Part shown: positions 43,012-53,845 of the stretch, in pieces
How the letters are laid out: every line of letters begins with the position of its first letter
How positions within the stretch are numbered: the first letter of the stretch is position 1
Origin: Chaetomium olivaceum
Taxonomy: Eukaryota > Ascomycota > Sordariomycetes > Sordariales > Chaetomiaceae
Direction: 5' to 3'
NCBI GenBank assembly: GCA_039881045.1
Contig: JAYWVB010000006.1
Location: forward strand, 310,001 to 374,000
Length of the DNA: 64,000 nt
Notes under the pieces: model-generated
Seen by the model: only the letters and a program-made list of their open reading frames with translations
Databases searched by the model: none
Told to the model about the DNA's origin: nothing
Made by a program: the position numbers and the translations under genes

Positions 43012-46000
43012 CTCGAGGACGAGATCGTGGAGGCAAGAAGAGAGCGGTGGGTCGGGGGTGGTTGGGGCTCGTAGGACGGTTCGACAACCCAGACTGCAGA
43101 CAAGGACCGGGGGAAGCCAACTGCTTTATACGGAGCGTGGGTCTTCAGCAGTGAGAACAAGATGGTGTTCTAGATCGTCCGAGGGCTGACGGGACCTTCC
43201 TTGACAACCTGGTATATAGCTACCCCTTACCGAAACGCCATGCTGTGCACCGGCCTGCTCCTTTCCAGGGCTGTGCCACCGGACAGCCCAAGAAGGGGGT
43301 GAGACCGTGAGAGGGGTGTGGGAATACGGCGACTGGCTAGGTGAGAGAGCCATAGCAAGGCATGTATGGCTCGCAAAATGAACCGTTGATTGCAACAGCG
43401 TCACATGAAGGGGAGTTCGGTGTCATAGGCCATGACGGCCACGGCACTTGACACTCCACCGTAACCACGATGGCGATGGCATGGGAAGTTCCGCTGGCCG
43501 GCCAAGCCAAGACACGTCGGTACCATATCAGAGGGCCGCTGATGAACCGCCGCGCGGTAGCCCACTGGGGCGGTAGTGCACTTGCGGCAGCCGACGCAGG
43601 GCTCCGGGGATGCCATGCGCGTACCGACGGGGGTTGGTGGTGGGTCGGTGTAAGTAACGACCACTTCGGGGCTTGTTGACTTCGACGACTTCCAGTCTGG
43701 GATTTGGTCAGCTTGACAAAGCACCAAACCCGATACCTAGCAGGACATACAAGGACGTTGGCGTGTAACCCAAGCGGACCCTCGTGGCAGCAGTAGGCCA
43801 GGGCTCTGGTAGGATAGTCGCATCTGCAATCTGGCTAAAGATGGGATAAAACAGGAACCGATGAAGAACAACATCTGACCGTTGGATGCAACGAAGTCCT
43901 CGAAAACCAGAGTTCGACGAGCCCACACCGGGTGTCACCTTAATTTTACCCCACAAACGCATGCAATATCTGCCAAATGACGAGACGCAACAACGCATCA
44001 GGTTCTCTAACACGCCCCGTCCAGCCTCCGGGCAGCGGGGTTCCGGCAATGTCCTGCCCAGCCTGCCACACTGCAGCGCGCGGCAGCTTGCAGCATCTGA
44101 TAACGGCACGGCCTCCTGCGCACGTGAAGAACGTGTGCAAGGCAGATAGGCGAATATTAAACCGAGGTCGCTTAGACGAGAACGGGAGGCGGGCGGTAGA
44201 CGCGGGCTGGGGGCGTGGAACGTTTGAGGATGACGACAAAGGGGCGTTAAAGGAGAGATCCATGATAAGAACTTTCATGAAGGGCGTGTTCCAGCTAAAC
44301 CACTAACAGCCGCCACCGACAGGTCAAACCAAGCATGCAGGCAATGGCAGTTGATGAACCATGGCGATCGTAGAATCGGCATAACGAGTTGGCGCGGCAG
44401 ATGGATGCTGAGAAGCTGGGGGGCGTAGGTGGGCGAGCCATAGTAGGGAGCTCTATGGCTACAGTGGAGCAACAGTTTAATAAACCAAGTACATGTACGT
44501 ACGAAGTATAGCCAGGCCGGTATTTGCAGGGTTGTGACATGGCTTGTCCACTACGGGCAGACGGGCAGACGGGCATGCAGTCAGCAGCCAAGCTTCTCGA
44601 CGACACCTTCTTTTGTGTAGAAAACCCGGTCGAGAAACGTCACAAAGGGTAGCACCTCGAGATTGGGGCCTTGGCAGAGGTTCCGAAGGTTGACCTCCAA
44701 CTTGCACGAAGTGGGATCTCGCACAATGGCCTGGGCTGGCCTTGTGAACCTGGGCAGAGCAGCCCGTCATCCTGGGCGTTTACCGATCAGGAAAGATGAC
44801 GAATCCAACTCGTTGTAACCACGGAATTCGCCGAGGCTTGTGCGAACAAGACCGAAGAGTAGGTACCGAATAACAAAGAATTGGAAGGCCAAGGAATGAA
44901 AAGGACTTTAAAATAGGTAAAATCTCGAAAACAAAGAATCAGGGTTGCAGAAGGAACCTGGGGTCGAGAAAGGCACCCGACATTGGATGCACCTGCCGTC
45001 AGTTTAAGCTCCGTTGCTAACATGGGGATGGCCCCCGCAAAGCGCCATTCCCGATTAGGAAGTGGAAGCTCGCAATGGTAGGGCCGAACCCCTTCTGAGC
45101 TTGGTCAAGGAACTGGCCCGTTAGGGCGAAGAGCACCGATCGCGTGCATTGAAGGACCTCTGTAAAATCTCCCGAATGCCCAGGACACAACAAATTGCTT
45201 TGGGTGAAGTCCCAATCTGGCACATTTCCCCTCTGAGACTCCATTGGGTATAAGCTTTCTTTTGCCTCAGCGATCAATGCAAAACGTCGCTGCAGCGTTT
45301 CGGCACTTGTCAGCGGTGGGAATTCAACCTGGGAGCCTGGGGTCTGGGGCCCGCGAGGCTGCATCGCCAAGGCCCAGAGGTGCGTCACCCGCGCGGAACA
45401 GAGGATCTTGTATGTACAATGTATGTATGTACATACGAATCTCGTGAGATTTCCACAAGGGGGGGGGGAGGGGGGCCGCCGGGGCGGTTTGCGTGCCTGG
45501 TCTGAACAAGTTCCGGAGCTCCTTCCGGTCCATCCCTCCTTTTCGGCGCCCCCCCCGCCGTCCCCCCACCGCCCAGCGGAGCAATGGTCGGGACCGACCG
45601 AGCGCCTCCCATGAACCACCACTAGATCGGGCGACTAGTTCTCCCTTCCCGTCGCCGCCGCAGCCCTGAAAATGTGCTTTCGACTCGCACATGAACATGA
45701 CAGGACCTGCTCGCACACTAAATCCTTCCTTCGGAGCCACAAAACAGCACCGGAAGAGGAAGCTGTCGTGGAACACAAACTCAAGCTTATCTCCTTCACA
45801 CCCAGAAACGACTCGCGTATCCGCCAAAGTGCTGCAGTGCTGCAGCTGTCCTGCTGAGCCACCCAATAAAACGCAATCCGAGGTGATGGTCCGTTACTGC
45901 TTCAAGTCTTTGCCGTTACTGCCCTAGCCTCGACCGTTGTACCGCATCTCGCGGCACAAAGCACGGACCCTATCGCTTCCTTGGTTGGCATCATTTCAGG

Positions 46001-46886
46001 AAGGCGGTTGAGAACGTAACCACCTGTCCGCTGCGGGCTTTTTCTCAAACCTGAAGCAGTTTGGACGGGGTTATGTGGAAATCTCGTTGCTTCCTAGCTG
46101 CGAATGGCAGGAAAACGATGCGGGAAGGCTGTCCGGACTTGACAAGGGCCCGAATACCACTCGGTCCCGAGCGAGGCCTTGTAAAACTCACTGGGCCTGC
46201 GGCGCCTTGCGGCGTTTTGCAATTTTATTTCGGCGATAGGAAGTGCAATCGATCAAATACACCCAACGCAGCCTAACTCTAAGGCCGGGATGGAGTCAAT
46301 GGCCCCCAGAAAGGGGGGTGAGGTCAGGAAATCGCGCGGGAGATCCATCCCACATGGTTACGCTGGGGATCTGGCCGCAATGCGGGTGGGTAACATATCT
46401 CTAGAGGATCTCTGGAATCGGTCCTTGGTAAGATCTGGGCCTCCGGGAACTTTGGCAGTCAACGCCCTACCATGTGCGTCCGAGCGGCAAACCAGAAAAA
46501 AAAACGAGAAGTTACCGAAGGACACCGAACTGCCCTTGCATTGTTTTACACGTCATCCACACAGAACTCGCAAAAACATGGATGAGAAGATTAGAGTTAC
46601 ACGGACGGGCAAGTCTTGCAGCATGTGAGGGCTTACTCACGACCAGGGGTTGTTTACACAATCACACTGACCCACAACAAACTCGCTCACCTGCCTGAAG
46701 AGCACAGGAGATGAGTATGGTCTCTGGTGCTGGACACCCAATATTGAAAACCTTCTAAACCGTATGATGATTACTCGCGATGGAAAAATAACGGTTGCTG
46801 ACCGACTATTCAGACCATCCGACCCTCTTACCGCCAGCCACCCTTACGCGTCCTCTCCTCAAACCGGAAGCATGAGTAAGACCGGC
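43012..46886. other. 3.9-kb intergenic region
   Basis: No well-supported gene. Holds the ferric reductase promoter (an ATCTGATAA site at 44095-44103), a weak exon-like segment near 44577-44760 (-), an orphan ORF at 45017-45622 (-) without recognised homology, and GTATGTACATAC plus G-run sequence near 45425-45475. Confidence 0.5.
44095..44103 (+). promoter_or_regulatory. ATCWGATAA-type site (fungal iron-responsive GATA factor consensus)
   Basis: ATCTGATAA matches the known binding consensus of SreA/SRE/Urbs1-type iron-repressing GATA factors. It lies about 1.1 kb upstream of the ferric reductase start. Roughly one such match is expected by chance in 64 kb, so this is suggestive only. Confidence 0.3.
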
Positions 46887-48935
46887 TCACTGAAGCATCG
46901 CCGTCCTGATGGAAACAACACCGAGATAGACAGCCACGGCGTAAAAGAGAAAGAACTTGGGCCAAGTGCCAAAGATGACCACACTCCCTAGCCCGTTGTA
47001 ACCCCCGTTGATGAAGGGCCCATAGCCCTCCGACAGCCGCTTACTGTGCAACATCCCCTCGGTCACGAGCCACACCAAGGCCGTGATGGCGACCACCACA
47101 TAGCTGATGTTGAACCCAATCGACATCTGGAACCACCGGCCCGACGGTTGCGTGATTTCGGCCAAATGCGGATCAGGGCCGGCGCTCCTGGACGTGGTGG
47201 TGTGGGCCTTGCTCTTGTTGTCGAGCTCGTTGCTCTTGTTGTCGAGCTCGACCTTGCTCCTGTTGCTGAGCTCGCTTGTGCGCCTGCTGACCTCAATTTT
47301 GCTCTTGGTGTGGAGCTCGTTCTTCACAGCGTCCAGCTGTCTCTCCAGCGTCTCGAGCTTTTCTTGTGTTGCCTGCTTCTCCGCCTGGAATTTCGCGATA
47401 TCCGCGCTGGCCGCGTGGAGCTGCTCGTAGCTGTACGTGAGGTGCTTTCCGGCCTCGTCCTGACAAGCCTCGAGCTCGTGGATCTTGCGGAATAGGTTGG
47501 CGGTCCGCTTGTCCATCGCGGTGAGCAACTGCTGCTTGTCGGAATCGACCCGCCCTTCGACCTCCAGCAGCCGACTCACGAGGGACTCGATCATGTCATT
47601 CATTCTGCCGGCCTCGTCCCTGAGGTCCTCAATCTCGGTCTCGTAGGCGGTCGGCGGGATGGAAGACGACATGCCGCTTTCGAAGTCGCGACTAATGCCG
47701 CTCGCGTTCGAAAAGGAATCGAGTGCCATCCTCTTGTTGACTTCTGCTAGGGCACCCGCGGAGCGAATACTCGTTGGCTCGCTAACCTCGTCGGGCGCAC
47801 GTGGTCGATCCATGTCTCGATAAAACGAGCGGATGACCTCCTTTTCCCTGTCGGTGAGGAACCGTTCGCGGATTGCCTCGGACCGCCGGATCTGGTCTCG
47901 GATGATGACGTCCGTCATGGTCTCGCCCGGCCGCTGCGAGTCTCCCCTGAAGAATGGAGCGAAGCTATTGTCACCTGCCTTGCGCGTGGGAATGAAGATG
48001 GGGTGCGGCGGGCTCTGGAGGTCTTGAGAGGACGGGTTTGGGGAGGCTGGAGGCTCGAGTTCCTCTGTATCTGTAACAGGGGATTCTTGCTCTTCGACCA
48101 GCTTGTCTGGTGTTGTTTGGGCCGGTACCTGGGCCGCATCGGCCTGCCTCTCGCCAGGCACCTGCTGATGAACAGAGATGCCGCGAACATCGTCGGTTCC
48201 TGTACGAGGAATGGTGCGTGATGAGCTCTCGGACAAATCGTCGGAGTCGGAGTCGTTCAGTCGCAGCAGCTCTTGGTCCAAAGTGGATGGGACGTATAAG
48301 GGGGGTAGGCTTGGTCCGTCCTGGCGCTCATGTGTCTGCTGATTTAGTGATACCGCGTCCGGGCTCACGTCACCAACTCCTTCTCCCGACCCCCGGGCAC
48401 CATCTTCGACATTTGGAATGACGATGACTCCAGAAGGGGGCTGTGAGGAGTATGCTGGAAGTTGATCCCTATACACGTATCCCTCCATAGAAGGGGGGAT
48501 TTCCCGAACCGAGTGCTCTGCGGGCCGGGCCCCGTTAAATAGACGGTCAAAAGCACTCGCCTGGGCTCGGTTCTCTGAACCAGAGTCCTCCTCTTCTTCA
48601 AGACCCCGATCGTCCCTACGTGGCGGGTCCCCTTTACCAGAGTGCTGGTTTTCCTCTATTTCAACTGGCCGCTGGCCCACTTCATCCGGCTGCTGGTCCA
48701 CGTCACCTGGCTGCTGATCTGGGTCATGACTTTGACTCTCTTCGCTAGAGGGAGGGTTTTCTGTAGGAGGTTGGCTTTCGGATGTTCCCTCGATGTTATC
48801 ACTAGAGGGAACAGTGGATACTGAAGATGAGACAGAGACAGGGCTCGGCTGCTGGTCGACGGTCGCATCTTCATCCTGGTTGCCTAGGATCCGCTGACCA
48901 GCACGTGTCGCGAGGGACGAAATAGAGTTCAGCAT
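46887..48935 (-). CDS. Unrecognised coiled-coil protein with two C-terminal membrane segments
   Basis: Single exon. I chose the ATG at 48935 (MLNSISSLATRAGQRILG, 682 residues). An in-frame ATG at 49046 would add 37 residues of less gene-like sequence. The first ~400 residues are acidic, Ser/Pro/Gln-rich and disordered with PDQQPGDVDQQPDEV-type repeats. A predicted helical region follows (FLTDREKEVIRSFYRDMD, then a long coiled coil from about TEIEDLRDEAGRMND to VKNELHTKSK). Next come short SKVELDNKSNELDNKSK repeats, and finally two hydrophobic spans (FNISYVVVAITALVWLV and FFLFYAVAVYLGVVSI). It may be a tail-anchored organelle or nuclear-envelope protein (inference). No family recognised; the frame and codon use support a real gene. 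Confidence 0.75.
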   Translation of the reverse strand: MLNSISSLATRAGQRILGNQDEDATVDQQPSPVSVSSSVSTVPSSDNIEGTSESQPPTENPPSSEESQSHDPDQQPGDVDQQPDEVGQRPVEIEENQHSGKGDPPRRDDRGLEEEEDSGSENRAQASAFDRLFNGARPAEHSVREIPPSMEGYVYRDQLPAYSSQPPSGVIVIPNVEDGARGSGEGVGDVSPDAVSLNQQTHERQDGPSLPPLYVPSTLDQELLRLNDSDSDDLSESSSRTIPRTGTDDVRGISVHQQVPGERQADAAQVPAQTTPDKLVEEQESPVTDTEELEPPASPNPSSQDLQSPPHPIFIPTRKAGDNSFAPFFRGDSQRPGETMTDVIIRDQIRRSEAIRERFLTDREKEVIRSFYRDMDRPRAPDEVSEPTSIRSAGALAEVNKRMALDSFSNASGISRDFESGMSSSIPPTAYETEIEDLRDEAGRMNDMIESLVSRLLEVEGRVDSDKQQLLTAMDKRTANLFRKIHELEACQDEAGKHLTYSYEQLHAASADIAKFQAEKQATQEKLETLERQLDAVKNELHTKSKIEVSRRTSELSNRSKVELDNKSNELDNKSKAHTTTSRSAGPDPHLAEITQPSGRWFQMSIGFNISYVVVAITALVWLVTEGMLHSKRLSEGYGPFINGGYNGLGSVVIFGTWPKFFLFYAVAVYLGVVSIRTAMLQ

Positions 48936-49046
48936 ATTTACCGAGGGCACCTGGTTGGGTTTATGCTTTGTAGTGTCTGAGGGTTGATATGAATGAAATT
49001 GGCCGCGCAGTATATTATTAGCGAAGCTAATATTGGTAGGCTGCAA

Positions 49047-49732
49047 TACGCTTCATGTGCGCCGCCATCCTCACGCTCCCTATATGCATGTCGTCGACAA
49101 AGCGGACTGCTACTTAGGGGGCCGTCCTTTGTTGAACTAAACTCGCTCGATAATGCTATTATTGCCGATGGTACCCAAAATAGTTCGAGTGTTATTTAAA
49201 GATCAGGGCCAAGAGACAAAGGAGTTAGGGCGGCCACTCTCAAGGGAAGAAGGTTCTTTGGTGTGACAGGGAAATTTTGAAGTGCGCGTAACCACTGGCA
49301 AGAAACGTGTCTCTCACTATGTCATCTTGTAATGAAGTCAGATGGGAGGCCCAATGCGCCATCGACTAGATCTCTAAACACCGAGAAAGCCCAGCCCCCC
49401 CATGTTAGTCACGTTGGTCCAGAAGTGTTCATCGTACCATTGTCAAGCGCCACAGAGCACTGTATATATGATACGCAGAAGGCTCCACGATATGGGTTTA
49501 TATCAAACTGGTTTATCAAACTACTAAAACGAAGGATAGATGAAGACATACGCTCAATACCCCCAAAGGCCGACACCATATCAACTCCAGATACGCCGCA
49601 CACACCGGTGAAACACTCGCAAAACTACATCCCAAACCCCCACCCAGCACCTCAAAGAACTCCCAACGCCCCAGCTTAACCCCAAACAACAAAACCTCCT
49701 ACCAGCGCCACATCTCATCACCCGACATCAAC
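49047..49732. other. Intergenic region
   Basis: Upstream of the coiled-coil gene and 3' of the RTA1-like gene. A 115-codon plus-strand ORF at 49332-49679 has no recognised homology or strong codon bias and is not called. Confidence 0.5.
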
Positions 49733-51133
49733 TCAACTCCACAGCGCATCCCCATCCACCATCTGGTTCTGCTCCGGCCCCGAGCCCGCCCTCACCCTCC
49801 TTTTCCTCCCATGATCCATCTTCGGCGAGGCCATCCACATGGCCGAATCCAGGCCGGGGCTCTCCTCTGGCGCCATATACGGGACCTCCTGCGTGGGGGA
49901 GAGCTCGTAGGGCGCTCGCTGGTGGACGGGGTTATTCCGCGGCGACATCAGCGGCGACGTGAGCGGCGGTCCCCGGGGTGAAGGGTGCGCGGGCAGCCCC
50001 GGCGTCATGCCGCCTCTCGGTGTGTACCCCGGGCTGAACCGGGGCGATGCGGCGGGGGAGGTGTAGGGGAGTGAGATGACGCGTTTGTTGAGGCGGGAGC
50101 TCCGGTTGCGCCGGTGCCGTCGGAGTCGTAGCGGGAGGGTGTTGGGCCTGTCGGGGGAGGCGGCCAGGGGGGATGTTGGTGCCCAGGCACCGCCGAAGGC
50201 CCGGCCGGGGGGGCAGATGGCGAGGATGAGGACTGCGACGAGGACGGGGGTGTCGTCGAGGAGAAATGTGGTGACTTGCGAGTTGGAAAATGCGCTGTCT
50301 AAGCCGGCGGCAAAAATGGCGATTCGTACGGCGGTTCGGAGTAGGATCAGGGCTGCGACTACCTGGATGCCTATTATATCGGTGTTAGGGGGGTGGGTGG
50401 TTGCGGTTCTATCGAGCCGAGGTTGGACATACAAATCATGAAGTATTCGAACCGACGGGACAGATACACGCTCGAATACCTATCATCGAGGATATAACGA
50501 CGATGGGAAAGCTTGCGCCGAAAATAACGGTATGTACCTAGGAAGGCAAGGAGGTTGGCCGCTTGGATGGCGAGCCCAGTAAGCAGAATGCTAACGCCTT
50601 GGGAAACCTATTCAGGGGCTGTCAGTAAACAACCCATGTTGCGGTTGCCAGGGACTTCGAACCTCGGCGGGTGTGTGAGCCGTGGCGGCAAACCCTATTC
50701 CCACGGACTGGAAAGCCAGGGCAAAAATATCAAGAATAAAGAAGAGGATGTTCAGATAGACGGGATCCGAAACGAGGCGAAACTCGTCGCCATAAATAAC
50801 CATGACATGAGGGAGGACCAGGTTCGCCGAAGATCCGATCAAGATGGCGCCCCAGTGTGTTCCCATGAGATAGAGAGCGGAATAGGCGTGGCTGGTCGGG
50901 TTGGCAACGAGGAAGATCTTGCCGACATGACCGACAACTTCGAAAACCAGTGCTGCTAAAAGTAATGAGGTGTGTGCGAGCGTTCTGTACCGAAGCCCTG
51001 CGTATACAACGGGCGGGATCAGGGCGGCGAAGGCAGCAAGCATAAAGGCGTTACCCGCTGGTGTTGCTCCGTACGGCAGCGAGCCCGGCGGAATGGGGCA
51101 AGCCTCGCCGGAGCAGTCCCCGACGGTTAACAT
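49733..51133 (-). CDS. RTA1-like multi-span membrane protein
   Basis: 427 residues from minus-strand exons 51133-50663, 50607-50433 and 50370-49733. Lipid-translocating exporter/RTA1-like family: about seven hydrophobic spans, beginning after an extracellular-type N-terminus (MLTVGDCSGEACPIPPGSLP). VFEVVGHVGKIFL sits at the family's E-x-x-G-Y position. FFILDIFALAFQSVGIGFAA is the fourth-to-fifth span signature, and VYLSRRFEYFMI splices to CIQVVAALILLRT. After the last span (LVAVLILAICPPGRAFGGAW) a ~145-residue cytosolic tail is Pro/Ser/Arg-rich with several SPR motifs. Introns are 55 and 62 nt. Yeast relatives are linked to lipid-analogue resistance and sphingoid-base export; the substrate here is unknown. 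Confidence 0.85.
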
Positions 51134-52680
51134 GGTGTCTGGAAGAACGGAGACGGCCTTGCCCTCAGCGATGGTGATGAGGTAGACTCGGCATCAGTCG
51201 ACGCGGGCGAGAAACCGGTAAACACAATGGAGGGTTGGGCGAAGTGATCATTGAGATGGGCATGACTACAGCGAGGACTGGGACAGGGAAGTGCAAATAT
51301 GCTCTTTATCTTTTCAGCGCGGGACATGTTGGTGAGGTGGCAGCCCCGACAGTCTGGCACTCAGGTCGCAGGGCGCTTAACATGCATGACTAGATGCGGG
51401 AGGGGACAGGGGGCCTAGAGGAGGAGGACGAGAAACAACCGCGCCGTGGCCTCGGCCCGGTCTCAGTGAAAACCGGCCGGGGCGTAGCCCGGCGGGATAA
51501 ACCCGACAAACTTCGGTGGTGAGAAACTTATTCACTCATCCCATGGACGACAAGATATTTGCCTCTTCCACAGCAGCATCACAGCATCAAGATCCTGTAG
51601 GCCGGTACCCCGCACCCGGCTGTCCGATAATGCTGGTATCCGACGGGGGGAGAAGATGAAATGCGCCGAACCCCCCATGCAGTCAGGTCAGCCATCAAAC
51701 CGTCAACAAGCTTCGCAAGGTCCTTGTCGAGGTAGGATTTAAAGTAGACAGCCTTGCCGTCGGTGGCCGGCTGGGCACTTGGGAGTCGGCCGATACTGTG
51801 TTTTCACACATCATTGCGGTTTCTGGTAGCCAAGGGAGGCAGGCTGGGGCGCACCACAACCGCGCTCAATCGGCCATCTGATATGCAGGTGAGGGTGTTG
51901 GTTGTTGTTGGTTCTCGACCGCCACCACGCAACCCCCCTTCCAAGACCAATCGGGAGCGTGCTACCGGCTGAGGATGATTAAGGCCTGGCGAAGCCGACC
52001 ATCACCGGGAAAACAACCTTGCTGGGGGCTGCATCGTGCACAGTATGGCTAACATGGGAAGCAGGGCAAGCGGGGACTCCCGCATTGTTTCCGGCCGCGG
52101 TCGCCATCGTAGTGTTGCGCGTCGATAGAGCTGCGTGCATCCCGACTGATTCAGTTGCGACCAAATCGAGCCAACGGCAATCCGGCCAAGCATGTCGAAA
52201 ACAACAAGATGGCCGGGCATCGTGAGTTGAGAGAGGTTGAAGTCATGGTGTTGTTTCATTCGGCTCCAATCAACTGCAGAGAGAGGAAAGAAGGCAGCTG
52301 AGGATTAACACGCCAAGGTAAACCGATACAGTAAATATAAAAGATTTACACATTCTGTACACACTGTGCAAGCGAGATCGTCATCGCTCTTCCCAAAACT
52401 GGGCAGAGCTTGGCCAATCGTCACCAACATGCATCTGCAGGCCGGATGAGCCGATTGCCTTGCATCGCAAACCGAAACCCCCATCATGAGCCAGGCATCT
52501 CAAATCAAGGAAGAGGGAAGTTCCGCAAAAAAAAATATCACGAAAACAGAAAAAAGAAGATCTACATGTGCATCAGTGGTATCTCGTAACTTTTGAGACA
52601 TCAAGCAGCTCGTCTCTTTGCTTTACGTTTTCTTTTTTTTCCCTTTTTGTTGGTGTGTGTTAGTTGACAGCAGACAACAG
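51134..52680. other. Divergent promoter region, RTA1-like / lipase
   Basis: About 1.5 kb between divergent genes. No coding sequence, repeat or RNA gene supported. T-rich sequence immediately precedes the lipase start. Confidence 0.55.
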
Positions 52681-53845
52681 ATGCAGAGGTTGCCAGTGGC
52701 TTTTCGGACTGCGTCATGGCTCGATCCTGTCGCGTCCGTTCGCCCTTATGCAGGAAATCAGACGACGATTTGTCGGTCTGCAGGTCCAAGACGGCACTTG
52801 GGCGCCTATGCACCGCTTTGCCGCCACCTTGCACCAACAGACGCGCGGATCAAGGGTCTAGGCAAAGAGATAGCCAACGAGTACGCCCTGCTCAGAGACA
52901 GTTACAGTATGTTTTCCCAAGGGGGGCCCTGATGCGCACTGGTGTCAGTTAAAAAGAATCTGACACGTTGCGCCAAAGAAGCCCCCAAGCACCCCATCGT
53001 ACTTGCTCATGGCCTGCTGGGATTCGCCGAGTTGAAACTGGCCGGGTCCTACCTGCCCAGCATTCACTACTGGCGCGGGATTAGAGAGGCTCTTAGTGCC
53101 AACCAAACCGAAGTCATCACCGCCTCGGTGCCCCCAAGCGGATCCATCGAGAAGCGGGCGGCTAAGTTGGCTGAGGACATCGAAGCCCAGGCTCGCGGCA
53201 AGAGCGTCAACATCGTGGCGCACAGCATGGGGGGCTTAGACGCCCGGTACATGATCTCTCGGCTCCAGCCCACCGGCGTCAAGGTCAAGTCCCTTATCAC
53301 GGTGGCCACGCCACATCATGGTAGCCCCTTTGCCGATTATCTCATCGACGGGATCGGGCCGAATTATCTGCCCCGTTTGTACCATCTCTGGGAGCGGACG
53401 ACCGGGTGGGAGCCGACCGCCTTCGCCCAACTAACGACCAAGTATATGGCCGAGGAGTTCAACCCCACAACCCCGGATGACCCAACGGTGCGCTACTTTT
53501 CGTACGGCGCCACCGTCAGGCACAAGCCCCCGCTGTTGAGCCCGTTCCGTCATTCTCACCATGTGATTGAGGAGCGTGAGGGCCCCAATGACGGCCTGGT
53601 CAGCGTCGAAAGCAGCAAATGGGGTACCTACAAAGGGACCTTACTAGGTGTCAACCATCTAGATTTGATCAACTGGAGCAATAGACTTCGCTTCACCGTC
53701 CAAAAGTGGATGGGCCACCCGCCGTCGTAAGTTTTGTAGCTCTGTTCGCTGAGGCACTGTTCTAATGCAGTTCCGCTTTCGTAGGTTTAACGCCGTGGCT
53801 TTCTATCTCGACATCGGTGACATGTTGGCCGAGGAAGGGTTGTAG
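52681..53845 (+). CDS. Alpha/beta-hydrolase lipase, probably mitochondrial
   Basis: 354 residues from exons 52681-52906, 52949-53726 and 53785-53845. The N-terminus (MQRLPVAFRTASWLDPVASV) is basic, hydrophobic and lacks acids, as in a mitochondrial presequence. The lipase core begins HPIVLAHGLLGFAELK (oxyanion HG). The nucleophile elbow is VAHSMGGLDARY, with Ala in place of the first Gly of GxSxG, as in bacterial-type/fungal triacylglycerol lipases. EREGPNDGLVS provides an Asp candidate and LLGVNHLDLINW the catalytic His. The last exon restores FNAVAFYLDIGDMLAEEGL. The first intron is only 42 nt (GTATGT..CAG) but splicing it gives a continuous protein. Substrate is presumably acylglycerols (family-based). 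Confidence 0.88.

Noticed and set aside
45017..45622. 201-codon minus-strand ORF ending GNGALRGPSPC
   Set aside because: The second half looks faintly protein-like but codon use is mixed, the first half is low-complexity, and no family is recognised.
49332..49679. 115-codon ORF between the coiled-coil and RTA1-like genes
   Set aside because: No homology recognised, no third-position C/G bias like true genes here, no splice partners.
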